Shown: positions 17,178 to 26,612, numbered from the stretch's first letter. The stretch is DNA of 64,000 nucleotides from an uncultured Candidatus Melainabacteria bacterium (GCA_934693235.1 CAKUUY010000008.1:1-64000), one strand, 5' to 3'. Numbers and translations: made by a program. Notes: a model not told the origin generated them from the letters alone.

Positions 17178-17867
17178 ATGGCGCAAAATGCAGAGGAAAC
17201 AGAGAAAAAAGAAATTAGTGTAATTATCGTAGAAGATTTTAAATTAACTAGAGTCGGTTTGAGGTGTGCATTAAATTCAAATGAAGATATTAATGTTGTT
17301 GCAGAAGCAGAAGATGCTATAGAGGGTTTAAAACTTATTGAAAAACATAAACCTGATGTTATTTTGATGGATTTGGGACTTCCAGGCATGAACGGTATTG
17401 AGGCAATGGTAAAATGTAAAGAAATGAATTTTGATTCCAAAATTATTGCATTGACTTCCCATGACAGGAGTGAAGAAGTTCTTGCAGCTTTAACATCAGG
17501 GGCAAGTGCATATTGTCTGAAAGATATCGATCCTGCAAAATTGGCAGATGTTGTAAGAGATGTTAATACAGGTGTCTGTTGGATAGATCCAGTAGTTGCT
17601 CAAATGGCTTTAGACTCTTTGCCAAAAGTTGAAAATGTTGGTATTTTGCCAAATAAATCTCAAGCAGACGGGTGTGTTCCTCTTACAGAAAGAGAATTTG
17701 AGGTTTTAAAACATCTGGTTGCAGGTAAAAGTAACACAGAAATTGCAAAAGAATTGATAGTAAGTGTACATACGGCAAAAGCTCATGTTTGCTCTATATT
17801 ACAAAAAATGTGTGTAAATGATAGAGTTCAAGCAGCAGTGAAAGCTGTAAAAGAGGGAATGGTCTGA
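17178..17867 (+). CDS. NarL/FixJ-family response regulator (orphan)
   Basis: 229 residues. The receiver domain (about 14-130) has the acidic pocket VIIVEDF, the phospho-acceptor Asp in VILMDLGLPGMNG, a Thr/Ser in IIALTSHD and Lys in YCLKDID. A linker leads to a C-terminal LuxR-type helix-turn-helix (LTEREFEVLKHLVAGKSNTEI, then VSVHTAKAHVCSILQKM). All phosphorylation residues are intact. No histidine kinase lies nearby, so its partner is elsewhere. GGGG precedes the ATG and a strong terminator follows, so it is a single-gene unit. Its targets cannot be inferred. Confidence 0.92.
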   Translation: MAQNAEETEKKEISVIIVEDFKLTRVGLRCALNSNEDINVVAEAEDAIEGLKLIEKHKPDVILMDLGLPGMNGIEAMVKCKEMNFDSKIIALTSHDRSEEVLAALTSGASAYCLKDIDPAKLADVVRDVNTGVCWIDPVVAQMALDSLPKVENVGILPNKSQADGCVPLTEREFEVLKHLVAGKSNTEIAKELIVSVHTAKAHVCSILQKMCVNDRVQAAVKAVKEGMV

Positions 17868-17888
17868 TTTTTAGTGTAATTTATTTTA

Positions 17889-17920
17889 AAAAAAGCTCCT
17901 ACTCAAATAGGAGCTTTTTT
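17889..17920 (+). terminator. Terminator after the response regulator
   Basis: AAAAAAGCTCCTA, the loop CTCAAA and TAGGAGCTTTTTT form a 13-bp stem. Confidence 0.9.
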
Positions 17921-17941
17921 ATTGTATTATACTTGTGAAAG

Positions 17942-19363
17942 ATGAAGAGAATTGTTGATATAAATTATTATATATTTTTGGTTGTGACTGTATTGGTTGG
18001 TGTTTTTTTACGTCTAAAATTATACGTTTTAGATTTTGGGTTACATCATGATGAGGCAAATTTAGCACTGAACTTGATGAACCATTCTTACTTGGATTTT
18101 TTTATGGCTTTAGATAGAAATCAAGTTGCTCCTGTTTTGTTTATGATTCTGTCGAAATTTATCTATTCTATGGTAAAAGTGAACTATACTGCAAATTTTT
18201 CTGATCATGTTTTGCGATTTTTACCACTTTGTTCAGGTATTATAACAATGCCGGCTTTCGTATACTTATTAAATCGATTTTTTAAAGATAAGATTGTAAA
18301 TTTAATCGGAGCTTTTGGTATATCCTTTTCTGTTCCTTTAGTTTTTTATTCCAATGTGTTTAAACAGTATTCTACAGAAGTTCTTATTTCAATTGTTATT
18401 TTAATTGCTATGTTAAATTCGGATTTTTCCAATAAGAAAAAAACAATTATAACGTTTGCAATAATAGGTTTGAGTCCTTTTATATCTTTGTCTTCAGTTT
18501 TTATTTTGGGTGGAATATTTCTTTACTTAATTTATATATATTTAAAAGAAAAAAATAAAAATGTTTTGTATTCTATTGTTGCATTGTTAGTGCCGGTTTT
18601 GATTTTTTGTTCCGGAATTTTTCCTCAATTATTAGAAAAATCATATCAGCAAATGTTTGATTTTTGGCAAGAAGCTTTTAAGTTGTCTTTTTCAGATTAT
18701 TTATTAGAATTTTTTTATCATTTTATAAAAATAGATGGAAAGGCTTTAGTTATTTTACCGGTATATACAATAATTTCGTGTTTTTTGATATTATTTAGAA
18801 ATAAAAAGTTATTCTTTTTGACGGTTCTTCCGTTTTTGTTTGTATATTTGGCAGGTTATTTTTATTATTATCCTTTAGAAACAAGGTTGGTATTATTTAT
18901 ATATCCAAGTTTTTTAATTATATTGTTATTTCCGATAAAATTGTTAAATTTGTCAAAGTACTATTGGATTAGATGTGTTTTTTATGTCTTCTTTGTGGCT
19001 TTTTTAATGAAAAGTATAAATACGTTACCGATTACAGAAACTCTTATATTGAAACCGGATTATGGTTTAAAATTGTGGAAAGAGTTTTACGATAGCTATG
19101 ATAATGAAACACCGGTAATATTTGCGGGTTCTATTAATACTCAAAGGTATTATGTGAAATTTTTTCCGGTGAAAAAAGTGATTAAAATAAAAAACTGGAA
19201 AAAACAGTATGAACAAATCCCTAAAGGGACTTATTATATTTTGTCAAATTATGATAAAGCAAACAATGAAGAGCTTAAAAATAAAATATTGAGCAAAGCC
19301 AAGGTGTACGAATATCGAATTCCGGAGGGAAATAAAGGCTTTTATATAAAATTTGAAAAGTAA
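17942..19363 (+). CDS. Polytopic GT-C (GT39/ArnT-like) membrane glycosyltransferase
   Basis: 473 residues. About ten hydrophobic segments lie between residues 10 and 370, followed by a soluble C-terminal domain of about 100 residues. The first periplasmic loop has LHHDEANLALNLMN, which resembles the acidic catalytic loop of dolichyl/undecaprenyl-phosphate-sugar transferases (PMT, ArnT, RgtA). It would transfer a sugar from a lipid carrier to an acceptor on the periplasmic face. The start is ATG 17942, 8 bases after a TATACT box, with no ribosome site, so the mRNA is probably leaderless. The donor and acceptor are unknown. Confidence 0.75.
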   Translation: MKRIVDINYYIFLVVTVLVGVFLRLKLYVLDFGLHHDEANLALNLMNHSYLDFFMALDRNQVAPVLFMILSKFIYSMVKVNYTANFSDHVLRFLPLCSGIITMPAFVYLLNRFFKDKIVNLIGAFGISFSVPLVFYSNVFKQYSTEVLISIVILIAMLNSDFSNKKKTIITFAIIGLSPFISLSSVFILGGIFLYLIYIYLKEKNKNVLYSIVALLVPVLIFCSGIFPQLLEKSYQQMFDFWQEAFKLSFSDYLLEFFYHFIKIDGKALVILPVYTIISCFLILFRNKKLFFLTVLPFLFVYLAGYFYYYPLETRLVLFIYPSFLIILLFPIKLLNLSKYYWIRCVFYVFFVAFLMKSINTLPITETLILKPDYGLKLWKEFYDSYDNETPVIFAGSINTQRYYVKFFPVKKVIKIKNWKKQYEQIPKGTYYILSNYDKANNEELKNKILSKAKVYEYRIPEGNKGFYIKFEK

Positions 19364-19378
19364 ATTTTTTAGTAGTCC

Positions 19379-19891
19379 TTACTTTATTTTAGCAATAATT
19401 TCTTCAACTTGTTTTTTTAATTTTTCATAACTTGAATTGTTATCAATTATAAAATCCCAATTTTTTTCATTATCCAGACCAACTTCAGTTATATCATTTT
19501 CTCCTACAAGTTTCCCTCGTTGTGCTCTTGTTTCTCGAGAGGCCTCTATTCTTATTGTTATAGCTCCAGCCTTTTTAAAAGTTTCGTACTCATGTGGAAC
19601 TCTAACATCGGTTACGATAATATTGCCATCTTGTTCAATAATTTTCTTTAACCAATAATCGGGATCTTGTTCTCGTCCCCAATTGCCTAAAATGATTAAA
19701 TCAGGACGGTATTTGGCCTTATTACTTTCTATTTCATTATAGGTTAAGCCTTTTTGTGCTCCATATGTAAGTTTAATTATGTCGCCCATTGCGCATCTTC
19801 TATAATCAGGCATTGCCTCCAATATTATTTTTGCAGCAGTATCTTTCCCAGCATACTGTTTCCCTGAAAATATTATAATTTTATCTGCCAT
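19379..19891 (-). CDS. P-loop nucleotide-kinase-like protein (dNMP or phosphomevalonate kinase-like)
   Basis: 170 residues. The P-loop is FSGKQYAGKDTAA. VTDVRVPHEYETF (Walker B region and Asp-Val-Arg) and a lid with REQDPDYWLKK follow. This order is shared by bacteriophage-type deoxynucleoside monophosphate kinases and animal-type phosphomevalonate kinases, and the two cannot be told apart by eye. No other mevalonate gene lies nearby, so a dNMP kinase role is a little more likely. AAGGAG precedes the ATG. Confidence 0.7.
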   Translation of the reverse strand: MADKIIIFSGKQYAGKDTAAKIILEAMPDYRRCAMGDIIKLTYGAQKGLTYNEIESNKAKYRPDLIILGNWGREQDPDYWLKKIIEQDGNIIVTDVRVPHEYETFKKAGAITIRIEASRETRAQRGKLVGENDITEVGLDNEKNWDFIIDNNSSYEKLKKQVEEIIAKIK

Positions 19892-19923
19892 AGTGTCTCC
19901 TTATAGAATAATATAGCATAAAA

Positions 19924-21474
19924 TTAGTCTTCCAAAGTTTTTCTGATTGTTGCGATTTTTATTTTCTGTGTGTATTGTTTCAAATATGGATCTTTAACAA
20001 CTTTTTCTAATTTACTAAGCATTTCCAGTTTCAAGCCGCTAGGAAATTCTTCTTCCGGTACAGTTTCTATTTTATGTAAAAGCCTGTCAAAAACATTGTA
20101 ATCATCAAGTTTTAATAGTGAGTCAAACTCTGGCATGATATCTTTTGATGGTAATAAGTGTACATAACTTGCCAAATGTTCTCTGGATTCTGGTATTGCA
20201 TGTTTTTTAGCTATATCAAAGAAAACTTTGATTTTGTCAGGGAATAATTGATCTTTTGGAACATTCATGTCATCGTATGCTTCCGGTAATGGTTTTCTTG
20301 CAAGTAATGGAATTTCATTCATTAAAATAGTTTGTGTAATTTCTTCATCTCTACTCATTAGTTTTTCAAAATAATGTCGGGCTTGTTCGTGTGGCATATA
20401 TTTTAAAAGATAGCCTAAAGCTTGATCGACCATAGGTTTATTTTGAGCCATACAAAAATCAATATATTGAGGTCGTTTATCAATTGGCAAGTGTTTAATT
20501 GCCAGTCCTAAGCCTGCAAGTTTTTGGGTTTCGTCATATTCTGTTTTGCTGTTGTAGATTTTCCACCATTCAATTTCTCTGAATTGACGTTCAGTCTTTT
20601 TAATTCGACCAAGTACTGCTCTTGCTGTTTTGCTTTCATTTTTAATTCTGTTTACAACGCGGACTCCGCCCCAGTCAATGCTGTAGCCGTTAATCTTGTT
20701 ATGTCCGTTGTCGTATGCAAGTTCTTCGTCTGTAAGTTTTAATCCTGAAGTATATTCGTTAATATGTTTTTTATATGGAGGTGTATTTTGATCTATGAAA
20801 TTATCAACGACGTAACCTTTATTTATGTCGCCAAAATAAAATTTGCCACGTTGAGTTTCTTCACCCCAATTGTTTGACCAATATTCGGCAGTATTTATTT
20901 CTGCATAGTTTCCATGGCTTTTGTATCTGTGCCAGTTTGGTCCTCTATCTGCAGTTGTAAAAACTTTTACTATGTAGTCATCATTTGTAATGTTATCGTG
21001 TATTCCTCTTATGCGAAAAGCACTACCGTAATCCCCCCTACCTAAAAATTCTAAATCGACATCTTCTTTTTTGGTTGTTAAGTTATATTTTTCAAAGACG
21101 TTCTTTAATTTTTCAACAGTTGAAGCACTTCTTTTGTTGCGATATTCTGCTATAGTAGCTTCTCTTCCCGGAACGTATCCTCTGATTTCTTCTGCGATTT
21201 GTCCAAATGTTGTCATTATATCTTTAATCGCTTGAGCTCGAGCGGTTTTGTCTGTTGTTAAGAGAGCAAACATTCCCTTGGGAAGTTGTCCTACGGTTGA
21301 ACTTTGAGATTCTTGGCGGTTTTCGATTAATTTTAAAATATCTTTTTTGCCGTCAATATAAATTTTCTTTTTCATCAATTTAGTCATACCGGTAAAGTTT
21401 GGTTGATTGTTTTGGTTTTCTATTTGTTTGTTTTGAACAGCAGGTTTGAAACCATTAATTACAGAAATTTTCAT
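19924..21474 (-). CDS. Lineage-specific protein with a protein-kinase-like region and NFTG N-terminal tag
   Basis: 516 residues. The N-terminus (MKISVINGFKP, then PNFTG at 25-29) is a style I associate with Gastranaerophilales proteins. Residues 142-270 have several kinase-like features in order: a glycine-rich loop FLGRGDYGSAFRI (143-155), a possible ATP-binding Lys170 in YIVKVF, a hinge-like VVDNFID, then D255 and N259 or N262 followed by IDWGG (D267), which could be the equivalents of the catalytic loop and DFG. The spacing from Asn to Asp267 is short, so it may be an atypical kinase or a pseudokinase. The C-terminal 240 residues are helical. No membrane segment is seen. The function is unproven. 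Confidence 0.6.
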   Translation of the reverse strand: MKISVINGFKPAVQNKQIENQNNQPNFTGMTKLMKKKIYIDGKKDILKLIENRQESQSSTVGQLPKGMFALLTTDKTARAQAIKDIMTTFGQIAEEIRGYVPGREATIAEYRNKRSASTVEKLKNVFEKYNLTTKKEDVDLEFLGRGDYGSAFRIRGIHDNITNDDYIVKVFTTADRGPNWHRYKSHGNYAEINTAEYWSNNWGEETQRGKFYFGDINKGYVVDNFIDQNTPPYKKHINEYTSGLKLTDEELAYDNGHNKINGYSIDWGGVRVVNRIKNESKTARAVLGRIKKTERQFREIEWWKIYNSKTEYDETQKLAGLGLAIKHLPIDKRPQYIDFCMAQNKPMVDQALGYLLKYMPHEQARHYFEKLMSRDEEITQTILMNEIPLLARKPLPEAYDDMNVPKDQLFPDKIKVFFDIAKKHAIPESREHLASYVHLLPSKDIMPEFDSLLKLDDYNVFDRLLHKIETVPEEEFPSGLKLEMLSKLEKVVKDPYLKQYTQKIKIATIRKTLED

Positions 21475-21669
21475 ATTTTTTTATCCTTTTTTTTCCTATG
21501 TAAACATGTAAATAAATTTTTTGAACGTTTTTTATGTACTATCTTAATATTTTTAAACATAAAATTTGCAATATTGCTATGTTCGTCGTAGCATAGGTAA
21601 GCACGTTATAAAATAAGAGGTTTTGTACGGGCGAACAAGTGTGATTAGTACAATATATTGGAATACATT

Positions 21670-22542
21670 ATGGCATTAAACTTTCAAGAACTGGTTTTTA
21701 ATTTACAAAAATTTTGGTCGGATTACGGTTGTATAATTCAACAACCTTATGACATTGAAAAAGGTGCATCTACAATGAACCCTGCAACATTTTTGCGTTC
21801 ATTGGGACCTGAACCATGGCACACTGCAATGATTGAACCTTGCAGACGTCCGACAGATGCAAGATATGGTGAAAATCCTAACAGGTTAGGTCATTATTAT
21901 CAGTTTCAAGTTATCTTGAAACCATCTCCTGACAATGCTCAAGAACTTTATTTACAAAGTTTGGAAGCAATGGGGATTGATTTAAAAGAACATGATGTAA
22001 GGTTTGTTGAAGATAATTGGGAATCTCCGACTCTTGGTGCTGCCGGTGTAGGTTGGGAAGTTTGGCTTGACGGTATGGAAATTACCCAATTTACTTATTT
22101 TCAACAGGTAGGTGGAGTTGAGGTAAAGCCTGTTGCGCTTGAACTTACTTATGGTTTGGAGCGTATTGCGATGTATCTTCAAAATAAAGAATCTGTATAT
22201 GATATCATGTGGAACGATACGTTGAAATATGGTGATATTTATTTGCAAAATGAGATTGAACAATCTAAATACAATTTTGAAGTTAGTGATTCAAAGGCTT
22301 TGTTCACTGCATTTGATTTGTATCAAAAAGAAGTTGATAATTGTATTAATGCAAAACTTGTTTTGCCGGCTTACGATTATGTCTTAAAATGTTCTCATAC
22401 ATTCAATTTGCTTGATGCAAGGGGAGTAATCAGTAAGGATGAACGTATAAACTTTATCAATAGAGTTAGAACAATGGCTTCTGCCGTTGCTAGGTTATAT
22501 GTAGAGCAAAGAAAAGAAATGGGATTTCCTCTTTGCAAGTAG
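21670..22542 (+). CDS. glyQ: Glycyl-tRNA synthetase alpha subunit
   Basis: 290 residues from ATG 21670. FWSDYGCIIQQPYDIEKGAGT-like start (here KGAST), MNPATFLRSLGPEPW and ELTYGLERIAMYLQ are class II signature blocks of the bacterial alpha2beta2 enzyme. It charges tRNA-Gly together with the beta subunit GlyS. glyS is not present downstream, where two amino-acid permeases follow, nor elsewhere in this window. A TACAAT at 21649-21654 leaves a very short untranslated region. The TTG at 21658 is a weaker start. Confidence 0.95.
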   Translation: MALNFQELVFNLQKFWSDYGCIIQQPYDIEKGASTMNPATFLRSLGPEPWHTAMIEPCRRPTDARYGENPNRLGHYYQFQVILKPSPDNAQELYLQSLEAMGIDLKEHDVRFVEDNWESPTLGAAGVGWEVWLDGMEITQFTYFQQVGGVEVKPVALELTYGLERIAMYLQNKESVYDIMWNDTLKYGDIYLQNEIEQSKYNFEVSDSKALFTAFDLYQKEVDNCINAKLVLPAYDYVLKCSHTFNLLDARGVISKDERINFINRVRTMASAVARLYVEQRKEMGFPLCK

Positions 22543-22563
22543 ATTAAATTATAAGGAAGATAG

Positions 22564-24156
22564 ATGGCTGAAAAATTTCATCGTGCGACATTTTCTCGCA
22601 ATTTTTTGAAAACAATTACAAGAATTAAGAACCCCGACGAAATGCTTGCGGAAGCAAAAGCAGAGGGATTAGAAAAGACGCTCGGAGTTTTTGACTTGAT
22701 TATTCTTGGTGTGGGCGCAATTATCGGATCTGGTATATTTGCAGTTGTTGGTATTGCTGCTGCAGGTGGAGCTGACGGTTCTTCATTAGGTGCAGGTCCG
22801 GCACTTGTTATTTCAATGATTATAGCAGCAATTGCGTGTATTTTTTCAGCGTTATGTTATTCTGAATTTGCCACAATGATTCCGGTTGCAGGTGGTGCTT
22901 ATACTTACACATTTGCAACTTTGGGCGAATTTGCAGCTTGGATGGTTGGTTGGGTTTTGATGTTAGAGTACGCAATCGGATTTATTGCTGTTGCTTGTGC
23001 TTGGTCAAACCATTTTGTTCAATTTTTGAGTGGTTTTGAACATGTTTTACCGGCAAGTATTGCTCATCCTCCTGTTTGGTTGGTAAATGATGCTTTTTCT
23101 GCTGCAAAAATAGTTGCGGATAATCCTAGTGTACATGTTCCTACATTGTTTGGTATTCCTGTTTGTATAAATTTACCTGCAATTCTTATTGTGCTACTAA
23201 TCACTATGATATTGGTTAAAGGAACAAAAGATTCTACTAAAATGGCAGGTGTAATGGTATTTATAAAATTGGCTGTAATTGCATTATTTGTCGTTGCAGG
23301 AGCATTTTTTGTAAGACCTGAAAACTGGACTCCTTTTGCCCCAAACGGGACTGCAGGAATTTTTGCAGGAGCATTTTTGATATTCTTTGCGTATATCGGA
23401 TTTGATGCTTTGGCTACTGCGGCAGAAGAATGTAAAAATCCTCAAAAAGATTTGCCGATAGGGATTATAGGATCATTAATTATAACAACGATTGTATATG
23501 TTTCTGTTGCGTTAGTATTGACGGGTTTGCAGGATACATCCGGTGCTGTTCCAATGGCATTTTTGAAAGCTCCTATGGCTTATTGTATGACAATGTTACA
23601 TATGAATTGGGCTGCGGGTTTGATTTCAATTGGTTCTTTGGCAGGTTTGACATCTGTATTATTAGTATTGGAAATGGCTGCAACAAGAATTTTGTATGCA
23701 ATGAGTAGAGATCATTTTATTTCTCAAAGATTTCAAAAATTGCATCCTAAATTCCACACTCCAGCACTTTTAACTTGGACTGTAGGGTTGTTGGCCATTG
23801 TAGGTATTTTAACTTTAAATCTTGATGTTGCTGCTGAACTTTGTAATTATGGAACATTTACATCTTTCATAATTGTTTGTGTTGCGGTTTTAATTTTAAG
23901 AAAAACTGATCCTGAAAGACCCAGACCTTTTAAGGTTCCGTTTTCACCGGTTACTCCGACGTTAGGAATTATTTGCTGTGGAGGGTTGATGATTTATAAA
24001 TCTATGCAACCATCAGGTTCAGCTTTGTTATTTCCTGTTTGGTTAGGTTTTGGTGCTCTAATTTATTTATTGTACGGTTTTGTTAAGAATAGACTTAACG
24101 AAAATAAAGTACACCTTGAAAAAGTAGAACAGAAAAAACAAGAAATGATGAAATAA
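22564..24156 (+). CDS. APC-superfamily amino-acid permease (first of a tandem pair)
   Basis: 530 residues with about 12-13 membrane helices. The APC motif FDLIILGVGAIIGSGIFAVVG lies in helix 1, and GFDALATAAEECKNPQKDLP in the helix 6-7 region is typical of cationic amino-acid transporters (CAT/YfnA type). It is an inner-membrane importer or exchanger; the substrate is unknown. It starts 21 bases after glyQ with AAGGAAG before the ATG, so it may be co-transcribed. Its TAA overlaps the next ATG by one base (TAATG). Confidence 0.92.
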   Translation: MAEKFHRATFSRNFLKTITRIKNPDEMLAEAKAEGLEKTLGVFDLIILGVGAIIGSGIFAVVGIAAAGGADGSSLGAGPALVISMIIAAIACIFSALCYSEFATMIPVAGGAYTYTFATLGEFAAWMVGWVLMLEYAIGFIAVACAWSNHFVQFLSGFEHVLPASIAHPPVWLVNDAFSAAKIVADNPSVHVPTLFGIPVCINLPAILIVLLITMILVKGTKDSTKMAGVMVFIKLAVIALFVVAGAFFVRPENWTPFAPNGTAGIFAGAFLIFFAYIGFDALATAAEECKNPQKDLPIGIIGSLIITTIVYVSVALVLTGLQDTSGAVPMAFLKAPMAYCMTMLHMNWAAGLISIGSLAGLTSVLLVLEMAATRILYAMSRDHFISQRFQKLHPKFHTPALLTWTVGLLAIVGILTLNLDVAAELCNYGTFTSFIIVCVAVLILRKTDPERPRPFKVPFSPVTPTLGIICCGGLMIYKSMQPSGSALLFPVWLGFGALIYLLYGFVKNRLNENKVHLEKVEQKKQEMMK

Positions 24157-25709
24157 TGGAATTAAAATCTATAATTAAAAATGCTTTAAAAAAGAAAAGC
24201 CCCGACGAATTGATAGCAGTGAGTAAAAAGTCTGAATTAAAAAAGACTTTGAATGTATTTGACCTGATTGTATTAGGTATTGGTGCTGTTGTTGGTACCG
24301 GTATATTTACAATTATCGGATCAGCTATTCAAGGAGGACCGGAAAGTGCCGGTGCTGGCCCCGCTATTGTTGTATCTATGGTTTTGGCAGCTGTAGCTTG
24401 TGTGTTTTCAGCTCTTTGCTATTCTGAAATTGCTGCGATGATTCCGGTTGCCGGAAGTGCTTACACATATACTTACGCAACAATGGGTGAATTCATGGCT
24501 TGGATGGTTGGTTGGATTTTAATGCTAGAGTATGCAATCGGAAATATTACAGTTGCTTGTGCTTGGACCGGTTATTTTGTCCAATTTTTAAAGGGTTTTA
24601 AACATATATTACCTGATTTTGTTGTTAACTATCCGTTGTGGTTAAGAACAGATTATAGATATATGTTGTCTTATTGCGATAAATTTGGATTAGATCCTCA
24701 TTCTCAAATGCCTTATTTGTTCGACAAAATTCCAGTTGCAATAAATATTCCTGCGATGGTAATTGTTCTTCTTTTGACAATTCTTTTAATCAAGGGAGTA
24801 AAAGAATCAACAAGGTTTGCAAGTATTATGGTTGGCGTAAATATGTTAATGATTATTTCATTTATTGTTGTTGGAGCATTTTATGTTAAACCTGAAAACT
24901 GGGTTCCATTTGCACCTAATGGATTTGAGGGTGTATTTATGGGAGCTTTCTTAATATTCTTCGCATACATAGGCTTTGATGCTATTTCAACAACTGCAGA
25001 AGAAACTGAAAACCCTCAAAGAGACTTACCTATTGCTATTTTAGGCACACTTATAATTTGTACAATATTGTATGTATGTGTTGCTCTTGTTTTAACCGGA
25101 AATGTTCCTTTGGGGCATATTGATATTCAAGCTCCAATTGCACACGCAATGAGAGCTATCGGAATGGATTGGTTCGCCGGTTTGATTTCCATTGGTGCTT
25201 TGTGTGCTTTAACGTCAGTTCTTTTGATTTACCAATTGGGGACAACAAGAATTTTGTACGCAATGAGTAGAGACAGATTCTTGCCAAAATCACTAAGATT
25301 AATTCACAAAAAATATAGAACTCCGCACGTTCTGACTTGGATTTCAGGAATTGTGGTTGTTATATGTGCATTGTTTATGGATTTAAACATATCTGCGGAG
25401 TTGTGTAATTTCGGAACATTTACGTCATTTATTATAATTTGCATAGCAGTTTTGATTTTAAGAAAAACAGATCCGGACAGACCAAGACCTTTCAAAGTCC
25501 CATTTTCGCCAGTATTTCCTATTTTAGGAATAATTACATGTGGTGGCTTAATGGTGTTTTCAATGAAATTTTTAACAACATCTTCGTTGTACTTCCCATT
25601 GTGGTTGTTAATCGGAGTTTTGATTTACGCTACATACGGATACAGCCAAAAACGTCTTGAAGAAAAGCAGAAAGCTAAAAAGCAGCCGAAAACTAAAGTT
25701 AGTGTGTAG
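24156..25709 (+). CDS. APC-superfamily amino-acid permease (second of a tandem pair)
   Basis: 517 residues, with the same order of helices and motifs as the preceding gene: FDLIVLGIGAVVGTGIFTIIG and GFDAISTTAEETENPQRDLP. The proteins match strongly along their length, including a near-identical block LRKTDP(E/D)RPRPFKVPFSPV. They are clearly a tandem duplication, now diverged. Start-stop overlap with the upstream gene indicates translational coupling. The two proteins may have different substrates or act together. The substrate cannot be read. Confidence 0.92.
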   Translation: MELKSIIKNALKKKSPDELIAVSKKSELKKTLNVFDLIVLGIGAVVGTGIFTIIGSAIQGGPESAGAGPAIVVSMVLAAVACVFSALCYSEIAAMIPVAGSAYTYTYATMGEFMAWMVGWILMLEYAIGNITVACAWTGYFVQFLKGFKHILPDFVVNYPLWLRTDYRYMLSYCDKFGLDPHSQMPYLFDKIPVAINIPAMVIVLLLTILLIKGVKESTRFASIMVGVNMLMIISFIVVGAFYVKPENWVPFAPNGFEGVFMGAFLIFFAYIGFDAISTTAEETENPQRDLPIAILGTLIICTILYVCVALVLTGNVPLGHIDIQAPIAHAMRAIGMDWFAGLISIGALCALTSVLLIYQLGTTRILYAMSRDRFLPKSLRLIHKKYRTPHVLTWISGIVVVICALFMDLNISAELCNFGTFTSFIIICIAVLILRKTDPDRPRPFKVPFSPVFPILGIITCGGLMVFSMKFLTTSSLYFPLWLLIGVLIYATYGYSQKRLEEKQKAKKQPKTKVSV

Positions 25710-25713
25710 TTGC

Positions 25714-25742
25714 TTGAAAAACTCAAATAAATATGTTAGACT
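25714..25742 (+). promoter_or_regulatory. Promoter of the first pilin transcription unit
   Basis: TTGAAA at 25714-25719 and TAGACT at 25737-25742 have a 17-base spacer, and TGT precedes the -10 (extended type). Transcription would start near 25749, after the ATG at 25733 but before a good ribosome site and the ATG at 25773. Confidence 0.5.
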
Positions 25743-26557
25743 TGGATTGTACAGAAAATTTGGAGGGATTGTATGCCAGAAGAAATAAGAAGAGCCGTCG
25801 GGGGGGGGGCTATCGCGAACGAGGATTTGGCGTTGCTTTGCGCGTAACTCACTATAAAGATTCATGCAAAATAGCTTTTACGCTGGCAGAAATGTTAATC
25901 ACTATTGTTATTATTGGAATTGTTGCTGCTTTGACTTTGCCTAATCTAATTGCAAATTATCAAAAGCAGGTTACGGTAGGCAAGCTTAAAAAAGCTTATT
26001 CTTTGTTAGGTCAGGTAGCTCAAAAATCAATTGCTGATAATGGAGAGATTTCTTTCCCTCAAGGAGAAAGAATTGATGCTGAGATTGTCAAAAATTTCTT
26101 TAATACGTATTGGCTTCCTTATTTTGATGGGGTTGATATATTAAAAAATAAACAATTCTTTTATAAATATCAAAATGGCGAACAAATGCCGATAACAATT
26201 TATTCTGCAGATGATTTTGGTAGAATATTTTTTACTACAAAAGACGGTATTTCTTATTTTGTATTAATTAAAGGAACTAAGTATATATATGACAACAACG
26301 GAAATGTTGTCTCTAGTTATAAAACTTATACTACTAATCAAGAAGTGTATGTTGATATTAATGGTTTATCTTCACCGAATATAATTGGCAAAGATGTTTT
26401 TCGTTTTAGAGTTGATTTTGACAAGGGAGTGGTGTTGCCATACGGTAACAAATATCCTAGTGCTACTCTTACTTCTGACTGCAACAACACCGGATTTTAT
26501 TGTGCTGCAAAAATTATTCGTGACGGTTGGAAAATAAAGTCTGATTATCCTTGGTAA
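25733..26557 (+). CDS. Type IV pilin-like protein (prepilin leader), G-tract-linked, copy 1
   Basis: The reading frame is open from 25733, but a start there lies inside the promoter. The pilin part begins near 25871: KIAFTLAEMLITIVIIGIVAAL is a prepilin N-terminal signal. Cleavage is predicted between Ala and Phe (Ala rather than the usual Gly), and Glu follows at position 5 of the mature chain. The remaining ~200 residues are a soluble globular head. It should be exported and assembled by a type IV pilus or type II secretion-like machine. The well-placed start codon is ATG 25773 (GGAGGG at 25762-25767), but this is out of frame with the pilin because of the G10 tract at 25800-25809. One extra G, two fewer G, or -1 slippage would join them. 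Confidence 0.8.
   Translation: MLDLDCTENLEGLYARRNKKSRRGGGYRERGFGVALRVTHYKDSCKIAFTLAEMLITIVIIGIVAALTLPNLIANYQKQVTVGKLKKAYSLLGQVAQKSIADNGEISFPQGERIDAEIVKNFFNTYWLPYFDGVDILKNKQFFYKYQNGEQMPITIYSADDFGRIFFTTKDGISYFVLIKGTKYIYDNNGNVVSSYKTYTTNQEVYVDINGLSSPNIIGKDVFRFRVDFDKGVVLPYGNKYPSATLTSDCNNTGFYCAAKIIRDGWKIKSDYPW
25773..25847 (+). other. Upstream reading frame with the best ribosome site, out of frame with pilin copy 1
   Basis: ATG 25773 follows GGAGGG by 5 bases. It reads 24 codons, through three GGG codons in the G tract, and stops at TAA 25845-25847. The G run begins exactly at a codon boundary, after a GTC codon, as it does in copy 2. At G11 or G8 it would continue into the pilin. Confidence 0.6.
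25800..25809 (+). repeat. G10 homopolymeric tract in the leader of pilin copy 1
   Basis: Ten consecutive G in an otherwise AT-rich segment. The tract and its flank (GTC before it, ATC-CG-GAACG after it) are shared with the one at 30105-30114. Confidence 0.85.
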
Positions 26558-26584
26558 ATAATTATTAAAAACCTCCTAATTACC

Positions 26585-26612
26585 TTGTATTAAAATCTTT
26601 ATCGCATATAAT
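26585..26612 (+). promoter_or_regulatory. Promoter of pgi
   Basis: TTGTAT at 26585-26590 and TATAAT at 26607-26612 are separated by 16 bases. AAGGAG precedes ATG 26672. Confidence 0.6.

Noticed and set aside
25608..25865. Minus-strand frame across the first G tract
   Set aside because: Its Pro-rich part is just the complement of the G run. It has no start signals and overlaps the pilin and permease genes.
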